A stretch of 14,785 bases of DNA from an uncultured bacterium (GTDB lineage Bacteria; Actinomycetota; Coriobacteriia; Coriobacteriales; Eggerthellaceae), in assembly GCA_905214325.1 (NCBI GenBank), contig CAJMLT010000037.1, forward strand, positions 1 to 14,785, in the 5' to 3' direction. The translations under genes were made by a program, and so were the position numbers. Shown piece by piece: positions 6,991 through 13,920 of the stretch. Numbering within the stretch: position 1 is the stretch's first letter; each line of letters opens with the position of its first letter. A model generated the notes under the pieces. The model was not told the DNA's origin and ran no database searches. It saw nothing but the letters and a program-made list of their open reading frames with translations.

Positions 6991-7749
6991 ATGCGCAAGC
7001 CGCTGGAATACCTGTTCCCCGATCTTCCCGATGACATCGATCTGGAAGCCTTCGATCCCCATCGGGTTCCCCGTCACGTTGCGGTCATCATGGATGGCAA
7101 CGGGCGTTGGGCCCAGAAGCGCGGGAAGAATCGCCTGTCGGGTCATAAGGCGGGGATCGAAGCGGTGCGCGAGACCATCCGTTGCGCCAATGATGTCGGC
7201 GTCGACTATCTCACCATCTATTCGTTTTCCTCCGAAAACTGGAAGCGCCCCCAGGATGAGGTCATCGGTTTGATGAACCTTTTCGCCAAAACCATGCTGG
7301 CCGAAGTGGATGGCCTGCATGAAGAAGGGGTACGGGTGAAGGCCATCGGCCATCTCGAGGATCTCCCTCGGCGTACCCGTGAGGCGTTCGAGCAGGCTTG
7401 GGAGCGCACGCGCGACAATCAGGGGATGACGTTGTTGGTTGCGGTGAATTATGGCTCACGGCGCGAAATCATCGACGCCATCGAGTCCTATATGGCCGAA
7501 CCTGCCGACCGGCGCCCACCCTTGGACGAGGACGTGTTTTCCCGCTATCTCTACACCGCCGATATGCCCGATCCCGATCTGCTGATCCGCACTTCGGGTG
7601 AGATGAGGGTATCGAACTTCCTTTTATGGCAGATAGCCTATGCGGAGCTGTACTGCACCGAGGTGCTCTGGCCCGATTTCGATCGATACGAATTCCTCCG
7701 AGCTTTGTTGGCTTATCAGGCTCGCGATCGTCGCTATGGAGCGGTGTGA
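6991..7749 (+). CDS. uppS: Isoprenyl (undecaprenyl) diphosphate synthase
   Basis: The product is 252 aa, of the cis-prenyltransferase family. It condenses isopentenyl diphosphate onto farnesyl diphosphate to make the C55 carrier lipid for peptidoglycan and wall glycopolymers. Key motifs are HVAVIMDGNGRWA with catalytic Asp35, SFSSENWKRP, the AVNYGSRREI stretch, and DPDLLIRTSGEMRVSNF with Arg200, Arg206 and Ser208 for pyrophosphate binding. The family hallmark FLLWQIAYAELY follows. The ribosome site is weak (GAAAG), which fits translation coupled to frr 13 bp upstream. Product chain length (C50 or C55) cannot be told from the sequence alone. Confidence 0.96.
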   Translation: MRKPLEYLFPDLPDDIDLEAFDPHRVPRHVAVIMDGNGRWAQKRGKNRLSGHKAGIEAVRETIRCANDVGVDYLTIYSFSSENWKRPQDEVIGLMNLFAKTMLAEVDGLHEEGVRVKAIGHLEDLPRRTREAFEQAWERTRDNQGMTLLVAVNYGSRREIIDAIESYMAEPADRRPPLDEDVFSRYLYTADMPDPDLLIRTSGEMRVSNFLLWQIAYAELYCTEVLWPDFDRYEFLRALLAYQARDRRYGAV

Positions 7750-7751
7750 TC

Positions 7752-8801
7752 ATGGCTCAGCGTGTTCGTAAGTCCTTCGATCGTTCCCGTTCCCACGATC
7801 TTGTCGATGGGTCTTCGGAACAAGATGCCACTTCCGTGTCTTCTCCTTCGCTTGCCGCCGATTCCCCAGCGCCCGATGCAGAGTCCGTTGCCGCGCGCGA
7901 TTCCGAAGACCGCAGCGAAGACAAGCGCTCGACCCGTCTCAAGCGGAAGGCGCTCGAGAAAACACCGAAGAAGCTGAAGAATCCCTCGAATCTGCAGGTG
8001 AGAATCAGAACGGGAGTCATCTATATCTCCCTTACGGTCATCTGCATCCTGGCATCCGATGTGACGACGGCTCTCTACTTGGCGGCGCTCTCGGCTATTT
8101 GCGCCGGGGAATTCTACTATATGCTCCGTGCCGACGCCAAGCTTCCCAACGAGTTGTTGGGCATCGTGGCTTCTGCTCTCTTTCCCATAAGCATGTGGCT
8201 TTTCGGCATCATCGGTGTCGTGGTCACCATGGCTGCGTTTCTTCTCGTACTGCTGGTTTGGTACGTTTTCTGGCATCACGCCCGCATCGGTGATGTCGCG
8301 GTCAGCCTTTTCGGCGCATCCTATACGGGTCTCATGATGTCTGCGGCCATGTTGGTGCGTATGGTGCTTCCCGAATTCTGGGGTGGGGTGCTTATCTTGG
8401 GAGTGTTCGCCAGCGTTTGGGGCAACGATGCCTTCGCCTATCTGGTCGGTTCGGCTATCGGAAAGCACAAGCTGGCTCCAAGCATTTCCCCGAAGAAGAG
8501 CTGGGAGGGCTTTATCGCGGGGCTCGTTTTCTCCATGGGATTCTGGTGTCTTCTGACCTTTATTCCCGGAGTGGAGATGTCTTATGTTCAGGCTCTCGCG
8601 TTCGGCTTCGTCTGCGGGCTCGCCGGAGTTTTGGGCGACCTGGTGGAAAGCCGCATCAAGCGCAATTCGGGTTTCAAGGATTCGGGCACCATCATGCCGG
8701 GTCATGGCGGTTTGCTCGATCGGTGCGACTCCCAGTTTCTGGTTACGCTCGTTTCCACGTTGATGTTGGTGTTAGGTGGGTGTATTCCCTATGTCTTCTA
8801 A
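7752..8801 (+). CDS. cdsA: Phosphatidate cytidylyltransferase (CDP-diglyceride synthase) with long N-terminal extension
   Basis: The product is 349 aa; CdsA proteins are usually about 270-285. It makes CDP-diacylglycerol from phosphatidic acid and CTP at the inner membrane. The CdsA signature is complete at about residues 300-326 (SRIKRNSGFKDS, then PGHGGLLDRCDS). Roughly eight hydrophobic helices run from residue 90 onward. Residues 1-88 are hydrophilic, Ser/Asp/Glu-rich, then strongly basic (KRKALEKTPKKLKN) just before the first membrane helix. The ATG at 7752 is 2 bp after the uppS stop, with GGAG 10 nt upstream. Its 3' end overlaps dxr by 11 bp, so it is part of the same operon. Confidence 0.94.
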   Translation: MAQRVRKSFDRSRSHDLVDGSSEQDATSVSSPSLAADSPAPDAESVAARDSEDRSEDKRSTRLKRKALEKTPKKLKNPSNLQVRIRTGVIYISLTVICILASDVTTALYLAALSAICAGEFYYMLRADAKLPNELLGIVASALFPISMWLFGIIGVVVTMAAFLLVLLVWYVFWHHARIGDVAVSLFGASYTGLMMSAAMLVRMVLPEFWGGVLILGVFASVWGNDAFAYLVGSAIGKHKLAPSISPKKSWEGFIAGLVFSMGFWCLLTFIPGVEMSYVQALAFGFVCGLAGVLGDLVESRIKRNSGFKDSGTIMPGHGGLLDRCDSQFLVTLVSTLMLVLGGCIPYVF

Positions 8802-9987
8802 GGGTTCCCTCGATCGTGATGGTGTATGTTCCGAAAAACTCAGAATAGCCGTTCTGGGCTCCACCGGCTCCATCGGAAGCCAGACTCTCGACGTGGCCCG
8901 TCGTCATGCCGATCGCATCGACGTGGTTGCCGTTGCGGTTTATTCGCGCGTCGAAGATATGCTGGAACAGATGCGCGAATTCGACGTTTCCCATGCCGTC
9001 ATCGGCAACGAGGATCTTCGTGCGACATGGGGTGATGTCGGACGGGACGGGGTGGATATAGCATATGGATCGAAGGCGCTTATCGATCTATGTCTTCTTC
9101 CCGAAGTGGATCTCGTCGTCAATTCGCTTGTCGGTGCGGCCGGCTTGGAGGCCAGTTATGCCACGTTGCGTGCGGGCAAGAAGCTTGCACTTGCCAATAA
9201 GGAATCCCTGGTGGTGGGTGGCGATTTGCTCATGCCGCTTTCCACTCATGAAACCCTGCTTCCCATCGATTCGGAACACGGGGCCATCTATCAGTGCCTG
9301 CTGGGGGAAAACCCGCTTGAGGTCGTCAAGTTGTGGGTGACGGCTTCGGGGGGTCCTTTCAGGGGTAAGAAGATCGATGATCTGCGCCACATCACGCCCG
9401 AGCAGGCGCTCGCCCATCCCACGTGGAATATGGGAAGGAAGATATCCATCGACTCTTCCACGCTGATGAACAAGGGCCTCGAAGTCATCGAGGCGCATCA
9501 TCTCTTCGCGATGGACTACGATCGTATCGAAGTGGTCGTACAGCCCCAGAGCGCCATTCACTCGATGGTGGAATTTTCGGATGGTTCGGTCAAGGCCCAT
9601 CTGGGAACGACCGACATGAGGATTCCCATTCAGTTCGCCTTGAGCTACCCGCAGCGGTGGTCGGCACCGGTTGAGCCGCTCGATTTCAGGACATTGGGGT
9701 CACTGGAGTTCGAAGCTCCCGATCCTCAGACGTTCCGCTGTCTCGCTTTGGCGAAGATCGCAGGATCTACGGGAGGCACCCTGCCGGCGGCCATGAATGC
9801 GGCCAACGAGATTGCGGTCGCGTCGTTTCTGAATCGGGAATGTGCCTATCTGGATATCCCCCGAATCGTCGAAGCGGTTATGGAGGCTACGCCGGTGCAG
9901 GTCGTGGAAAGCATTGAGCAACTTCTCGAAGTGGACACTCGCGCCCGCCTTGCGGCTGCCGACAGGGTGCGCGACAAAGCCCTGTGA
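8791..9987 (+). CDS. dxr: 1-deoxy-D-xylulose 5-phosphate reductoisomerase
   Basis: The product is 398 aa from ATG 8791. A GTG at 8776 is also in frame but lies deeper in cdsA; GGTGGG sits 10 nt before 8791. Dxr commits carbon to the MEP isoprenoid pathway by converting DXP to 2-C-methylerythritol 4-phosphate with NADPH. Visible motifs: nucleotide-binding GSTGSIGSQTL (23-33), LANKESLVVGG, PIDSEHGAIYQ with metal ligands Asp160 and Glu162, TASGGPF, WNMGRKISIDSSTLMNKGLE with Glu231, and AANEIAVASF. Length and motif set match the family. The 11-bp overlap with cdsA indicates translational coupling. The target class is the one inhibited by fosmidomycin; nothing unusual is seen in the active site. 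Confidence 0.97.
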   Translation: MSSKGSLDRDGVCSEKLRIAVLGSTGSIGSQTLDVARRHADRIDVVAVAVYSRVEDMLEQMREFDVSHAVIGNEDLRATWGDVGRDGVDIAYGSKALIDLCLLPEVDLVVNSLVGAAGLEASYATLRAGKKLALANKESLVVGGDLLMPLSTHETLLPIDSEHGAIYQCLLGENPLEVVKLWVTASGGPFRGKKIDDLRHITPEQALAHPTWNMGRKISIDSSTLMNKGLEVIEAHHLFAMDYDRIEVVVQPQSAIHSMVEFSDGSVKAHLGTTDMRIPIQFALSYPQRWSAPVEPLDFRTLGSLEFEAPDPQTFRCLALAKIAGSTGGTLPAAMNAANEIAVASFLNRECAYLDIPRIVEAVMEATPVQVVESIEQLLEVDTRARLAAADRVRDKAL

Positions 9988-10013
9988 TTTCTCTGTTGCC
10001 CGCCGACCCCGCG

Positions 10014-10041
10014 TTTTCCGACTCCATTCCTTGCCTATAAT
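10014..10041 (+). promoter_or_regulatory. rseP: Candidate internal promoter giving leaderless rseP mRNA
   Basis: A perfect -10 hexamer TATAAT (10036-10041) has TTTTCC (10014-10019) as a plausible -35 at 16-bp spacing. Initiation about 7 nt after the -10 falls at 10048-10049, the ATG of rseP. No Shine-Dalgarno precedes that ATG. Leaderless mRNAs with a -10 six to seven bases before the start codon are well documented in actinobacteria. Confidence 0.55.
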
Positions 10042-10048
10042 GGTGACC

Positions 10049-11104
10049 ATGGATATTCTCATCATGATCATAGCGGCTACGGTGATACTGGGTTTTCTGG
10101 TATTCATCCACGAAGGGGGTCATTTTTTGGCTGCCCGCGCCTTCGGTGTGCGTGTGAGCGAATTCATGATCGGCCTTCCCGGTCCCAGCGTCGGTTTCAC
10201 CTGGAAAGGTACGCGTTTCGGTTTGACGGCGGTACCCCTGGGAGGTTATGCGAGTATATGCGGCATGTCCTCTCAGCGAAGCCCCCATGCCAAGGCCGTC
10301 TTGGCCTATGCTCTCGAGCGCGGCACGGTGGTGCTTGAGGAAGTGGAGGAAGCCTTCGACCTTGGCGAGCAGGAAGCCTACGATGCCCTTGAGGAACTTG
10401 CCGAGTGGGGCTGTCTTATGCGTCCGCATCGCAAGGACAAGATCAATATATACCGAACCCCGGCTCGCGAGGGAATTCCCGAAGGGGAGCCCCACGTCGT
10501 GGATGACATGGACGCTTTCTACGAAAAGGAACAATCCTGTCAGTATTGCATGCTGCCGTTTTGGAAGCGCTCCGTTATCCTGCTTGCCGGCCCTTTGATG
10601 AATCTGCTCTACACCATTGTGATGTTCGTCGTCATCTATTCGTTGATCGGCGTCGACGTGCAGAGCACGGTGACGGGGGAGATGAGCCATATCATCCTCA
10701 GTCCCGTCGATGCCGTGGTGGCGGGATTCCGTTATATCGGTATGGTGTGCGTGGCTATCCTGGGGCTGTTCAATCCGGCGACCGCGATGGATACGGTTTC
10801 CAATTCCACCTCCATCATCGGTATCGCCGTTATGTCGAAAGACGCCCTCGAAGCCGGCGTGGTGAATTTCCTGTTCTTTTCGGCCGTCATCTCCATTTCA
10901 CTCGGCCTGATGAACCTGCTTCCCATTCCGCCGCTCGATGGTGGCCGCTTCGTTGTCGAGGTCTTCCAGAAAATAGCCCGACGATCGGTTTCGATACGGG
11001 TTCTCAACTATCTTTCCACGGCGGGTCTTGTTCTGTTCGTGGGTTTTTTCCTGGTCATGGTGAATCAGGATGTTCAACGTTTCGTCTTCGGAAATTGGGG
11101 GTAG
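10049..11104 (+). CDS. rseP: Site-2 intramembrane metalloprotease (RseP/M50) with inserted winged-helix-like domain and no PDZ
   Basis: The product is 351 aa. Zinc motif HEGGH is at 21-25 in the first membrane helix, GGY at 65-67, and the second zinc site NLLPIPPLDGG has Asp297. These define an M50B protease, which cuts membrane-embedded substrates, classically anti-sigma factors or signal-peptide remnants. Between GGY and the next helix (FWKRSVILLAGPLMN, from 171), where family members have a short linker, there are about 100 extra residues. Residues 81-137 look like a winged helix-turn-helix (VLAYALERG, then DLGEQEAYDALEELAEWGCL and a basic, Tyr-ending wing), followed by CQYC (164-167). By RseP topology this insert should be cytoplasmic. 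The extracytoplasmic PDZ domain normally between helices 2 and 3 is missing. ATG 10049 is chosen because of the promoter placement; ATG 10040 is also in frame. Upstream in-frame codons belong to dxr. Confidence 0.9.
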   Translation: MDILIMIIAATVILGFLVFIHEGGHFLAARAFGVRVSEFMIGLPGPSVGFTWKGTRFGLTAVPLGGYASICGMSSQRSPHAKAVLAYALERGTVVLEEVEEAFDLGEQEAYDALEELAEWGCLMRPHRKDKINIYRTPAREGIPEGEPHVVDDMDAFYEKEQSCQYCMLPFWKRSVILLAGPLMNLLYTIVMFVVIYSLIGVDVQSTVTGEMSHIILSPVDAVVAGFRYIGMVCVAILGLFNPATAMDTVSNSTSIIGIAVMSKDALEAGVVNFLFFSAVISISLGLMNLLPIPPLDGGRFVVEVFQKIARRSVSIRVLNYLSTAGLVLFVGFFLVMVNQDVQRFVFGNWG

Positions 11105-11108
11105 GATC

Positions 11109-12185
11109 ATGATCGACGAAAAGTCTTCCCCGGCACCGAATAGTCGGACCCATCAGGTGAAGGTGGGTGATATCCCTCTCGGCGGCGGCGCACCCTGCGT
11201 TGTTCAATCCATGCTCACGTTGCCCTTGTCCGATATCGAGGGCAATCTGGCTCAGATCGGGCGACTGGCCGAAGCGGGATGCGAGGTCGTGCGTATCGCC
11301 ATTCCACACAGAACCGACCTCGACGCCTTTGGGTCCATCTGTGAGCGTTCGCCTTTGCCGGTGGTCGCCGATATTCATTTCAATGCCGATATCGCCATAG
11401 AGGCGGCCCGTCGCGGTGCCGCCAAACTCCGCATCAATCCGGGTAACATCGGAGGATGGGACGCCACGATTCCCGTTGTGAACGTGGCGAAAGAGCGGGG
11501 CATTCCCATTCGAATCGGCGTGAATGCGGGTTCGCTCGATGCGGAACTGGCGGCACGAAACGATCTTTCCCAAGCTGAAAAGCTGGTGGCGTCCGCCGTC
11601 GGCTATGTCGAGCTTTGTCATGAGCGCGGCTTTTTCGACGTGGTGGTTTCGGCGAAGGCCCACGATGTGGCGACGACGGTCGAGACCTATCGGCTTCTCA
11701 GCCGCCGCATCCCCGATGTTGCCCTTCACATCGGCGTTACGGAAGCGGGAACGCTGTTTCAGGGACTGATAAAATCTTCTGCCGCCTTGGGCATCCTGCT
11801 CGAAGAAGGTATTGGAGATACGATGCGCATTTCGCTTACCGACGATCCCGTTCAGGAAGTGAGGGCCTGTTGGACTCTCCTTTCCGCCCTTGGATTGCGC
11901 CGCAGATATCCCGAACTGATCAGCTGTCCGACATGCGGGAGATGCAAGGTCGATCTGATAGCCTTGGCGAAAGAGGTCGAAGGTCGTTTGAGTGAGGTTC
12001 CCCGTCCGATCGAAGTCGCCGTCATGGGTTGCGTGGTCAATGGACCCGGTGAGGCGGCGGGCGCGGATATCGGTGTCGCGTGTGGTGACGGGTCGGGGGT
12101 TATCTTCGCTCGGGGTAAGGTCTTGCGTAAGGTGGAAGAGAGCGTTATCGTTGACGCTTTGATGGAAGAGATAGGGAAATTATGA
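11109..12185 (+). CDS. ispG: 4-hydroxy-3-methylbut-2-en-1-yl diphosphate synthase (IspG/GcpE)
   Basis: The product is 358 aa. It catalyses the penultimate MEP step, reductive ring opening of MEcPP to HMBPP, using a [4Fe-4S] cluster. Cluster ligands are visible as SCPTCGRC (Cys273, Cys276) and GCVVNGPGEA (Cys308, Glu315), each exactly three later than in the E. coli enzyme. Arg/Asn-rich barrel motifs such as KLRINPGNIGG are present. One oddity: the near-invariant QSMTNT-type segment reads QSMLTLPLSD (33-42). The ATG lies 4 bp after the rseP stop with GGGGG 7 nt upstream, and the stop overlaps proS as ATGA. Together with dxr, two MEP enzymes flank the protease gene. Confidence 0.96.
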   Translation: MIDEKSSPAPNSRTHQVKVGDIPLGGGAPCVVQSMLTLPLSDIEGNLAQIGRLAEAGCEVVRIAIPHRTDLDAFGSICERSPLPVVADIHFNADIAIEAARRGAAKLRINPGNIGGWDATIPVVNVAKERGIPIRIGVNAGSLDAELAARNDLSQAEKLVASAVGYVELCHERGFFDVVVSAKAHDVATTVETYRLLSRRIPDVALHIGVTEAGTLFQGLIKSSAALGILLEEGIGDTMRISLTDDPVQEVRACWTLLSALGLRRRYPELISCPTCGRCKVDLIALAKEVEGRLSEVPRPIEVAVMGCVVNGPGEAAGADIGVACGDGSGVIFARGKVLRKVEESVIVDALMEEIGKL

Positions 12186-13915
12186 CCAATATCATGCGTT
12201 TGAGCGAGCAGTATGCTCCTACGTTGAAGGAAGATCCGGCCGATGCGGAGATCGCGAGTCATCGCCTCCTCGTGCGAGCCGGCATGATCCGTAAAGTAGC
12301 TTCGGGAGTTTACGCATTTTTACCCCTGGGTAAAAGAGTGCTTTCCAAGATCGAGAACATCGTTCGCGAGGAAATGGATGCGACGGGTGCCCGCGAGATG
12401 CTGATGCCCGCCCTGCAGCCTGCCGAACTGTGGCACGAAAGCGGTCGCTGGGATGATTACGGACCCGAATTGATGCGTCTGAAGGATCGTCACGATCATG
12501 GATTCTGCCTGGGGCCGACCCATGAGGAACTGATCACGGCGATAGTCCGCAACGAGCTGCGCTCCTATCGTCAGCTTCCTACGACCCTCTATCAGATTCA
12601 ATCGAAATTCCGCGATGAGATCCGCCCTCGCTTCGGCCTTCTTCGAAGCCGGGAATTCATCATGAAGGATGCTTATAGCTTCCATGCCGATGCTGCTTCG
12701 CTGCAGGAAACCTATGATGTCATGAGTGCGGCTTATGGGCGCATCTGTGAGCGCGTCGGGCTGGATTATCGTCCCGTCGAAGCGGACTCGGGTCAGATCG
12801 GCGGAAGTGTGACCTGCGAATTCATGGCACTCGCTGAAGCCGGCGAGGCTGAATTGGTATACTGTCCGTCCTGCGACTTCGCCGCCAATACCGAAGCGGG
12901 TGCCTGCTTACCCCATCCCGTTGAGCACCCCGCAACCTCCATGGAGAAGATCGCCACTCCCGGGGTCACTTCCATCGCGGGCCTTGCGCACTTTCTCGAT
13001 ATTCCCGAAAGCGCCACGGTGAAGGCCATGGTCGGCAAGGATGCCGAGGGTACGATTATCGCGTTGTTCGTTCCCGGCGACCACGAACTCAACGAGTTGA
13101 AGGCTTCGCGTGAGATGAACGGTTTCGTTCTGCTCGATGACGAAGAAATCAGAAAAACCGAACTTCCCAAGGGGTCCATCGGCCCCGTTGGTCTTCCTGC
13201 CGGCATCAAGGTGGGCGCCGATTCAAGCTTGAAGGATATCGAGCGCTGGGTTGTCGGTGCCAACGAAGATGGCTTCCATTATGTGGGAGCGCAACAGGGA
13301 GTCGACTTCACGGTTGATTTCTGGGCCGATATATCCTTGGTTGCACCGGGAGATTCCTGTCCCCATTGCGGTGCTGTACTCGAAGGTGCGCGCGGTATCG
13401 AAGTGTCGCAGGTCTTCCAGTTGGGTGATAAGTATTCCAAGGCCATGGGCGCGCTCTATTCCGCTGAAGACGGAACCGAAAAGCCCTTTCTCATGGGTTG
13501 TTACGGCGTTGGTGTGACGCGTACCTTGGCGGCCGTCGTCGAGCAACACAACGATGAGCGCGGCATTATCTGGCCTACGGCCATCGCTCCCGCTCACGTG
13601 TGTGTCATTCCGCTCAATGTCGGTGACGATGAAGTGTTCCCCGTCGCGCAGAGGCTCGCTACCTCGCTTGCTTCCGACGGGTTCGAGGTTGCTTTGGATG
13701 ATCGCGACGAACGCCCGGGAGTGAAATTCGCCGATGCGGATCTTATCGGCTGGCCCGTCCAGATCGTGGTGGGCAAGCGTGGACTCAAGGAGGGCAAGGT
13801 CGAAATCAAGCGGCGCAGCGAAGATGAGAAGATTTCCGTTCCCCTGGGTTCGGTCGATGAGGCCCTTTCCTTTCTGAAGCGCCTCAAGGGCGGTCGGGCA
13901 TCGAGAAAACTTTGA
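12182..13915 (+). CDS. proS: Prolyl-tRNA synthetase, bacterial type with editing insertion
   Basis: The product is 577 aa, matching bacterial-type (ProS type 1) enzymes. It charges tRNA-Pro in the cytoplasm. The class II core shows motif 2 (FRDEIRPRFGLLRSREF, from 143) and motif 3 (GCYGVGVTRTLAAV, from 439). Between them lies the YbaK-like editing insertion, about 240-390, which hydrolyses mischarged Ala-tRNA-Pro. It is bracketed by CPSC (228-231) and CPHC (393-396), a pair seen in many non-proteobacterial ProRS. An anticodon-binding domain follows from about 470 (AHVCVIPLN). The start overlaps the ispG stop by 4 bp (ATGA), so translation is coupled. Confidence 0.97.
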   Translation: MTNIMRLSEQYAPTLKEDPADAEIASHRLLVRAGMIRKVASGVYAFLPLGKRVLSKIENIVREEMDATGAREMLMPALQPAELWHESGRWDDYGPELMRLKDRHDHGFCLGPTHEELITAIVRNELRSYRQLPTTLYQIQSKFRDEIRPRFGLLRSREFIMKDAYSFHADAASLQETYDVMSAAYGRICERVGLDYRPVEADSGQIGGSVTCEFMALAEAGEAELVYCPSCDFAANTEAGACLPHPVEHPATSMEKIATPGVTSIAGLAHFLDIPESATVKAMVGKDAEGTIIALFVPGDHELNELKASREMNGFVLLDDEEIRKTELPKGSIGPVGLPAGIKVGADSSLKDIERWVVGANEDGFHYVGAQQGVDFTVDFWADISLVAPGDSCPHCGAVLEGARGIEVSQVFQLGDKYSKAMGALYSAEDGTEKPFLMGCYGVGVTRTLAAVVEQHNDERGIIWPTAIAPAHVCVIPLNVGDDEVFPVAQRLATSLASDGFEVALDDRDERPGVKFADADLIGWPVQIVVGKRGLKEGKVEIKRRSEDEKISVPLGSVDEALSFLKRLKGGRASRKL

Positions 13916-13920
13916 GCGTT

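Noticed and set aside
7734..8705. 323-codon minus-strand frame opposite cdsA
   Set aside because: It mirrors the strong codon bias of cdsA; the product is His/Arg/Gly-rich without domains, and the plus strand has a full CdsA signature.
9842..10048. In-frame upstream extension of rseP
   Set aside because: It lies inside dxr in another frame, encodes Arg/Pro/Trp-rich sequence unlike a protease N-terminus, and the TATAAT promoter sits within it.
9887..10690. 267-codon minus-strand frame opposite dxr/rseP
   Set aside because: It spans two real plus-strand genes and has no recognisable domain or promoter.
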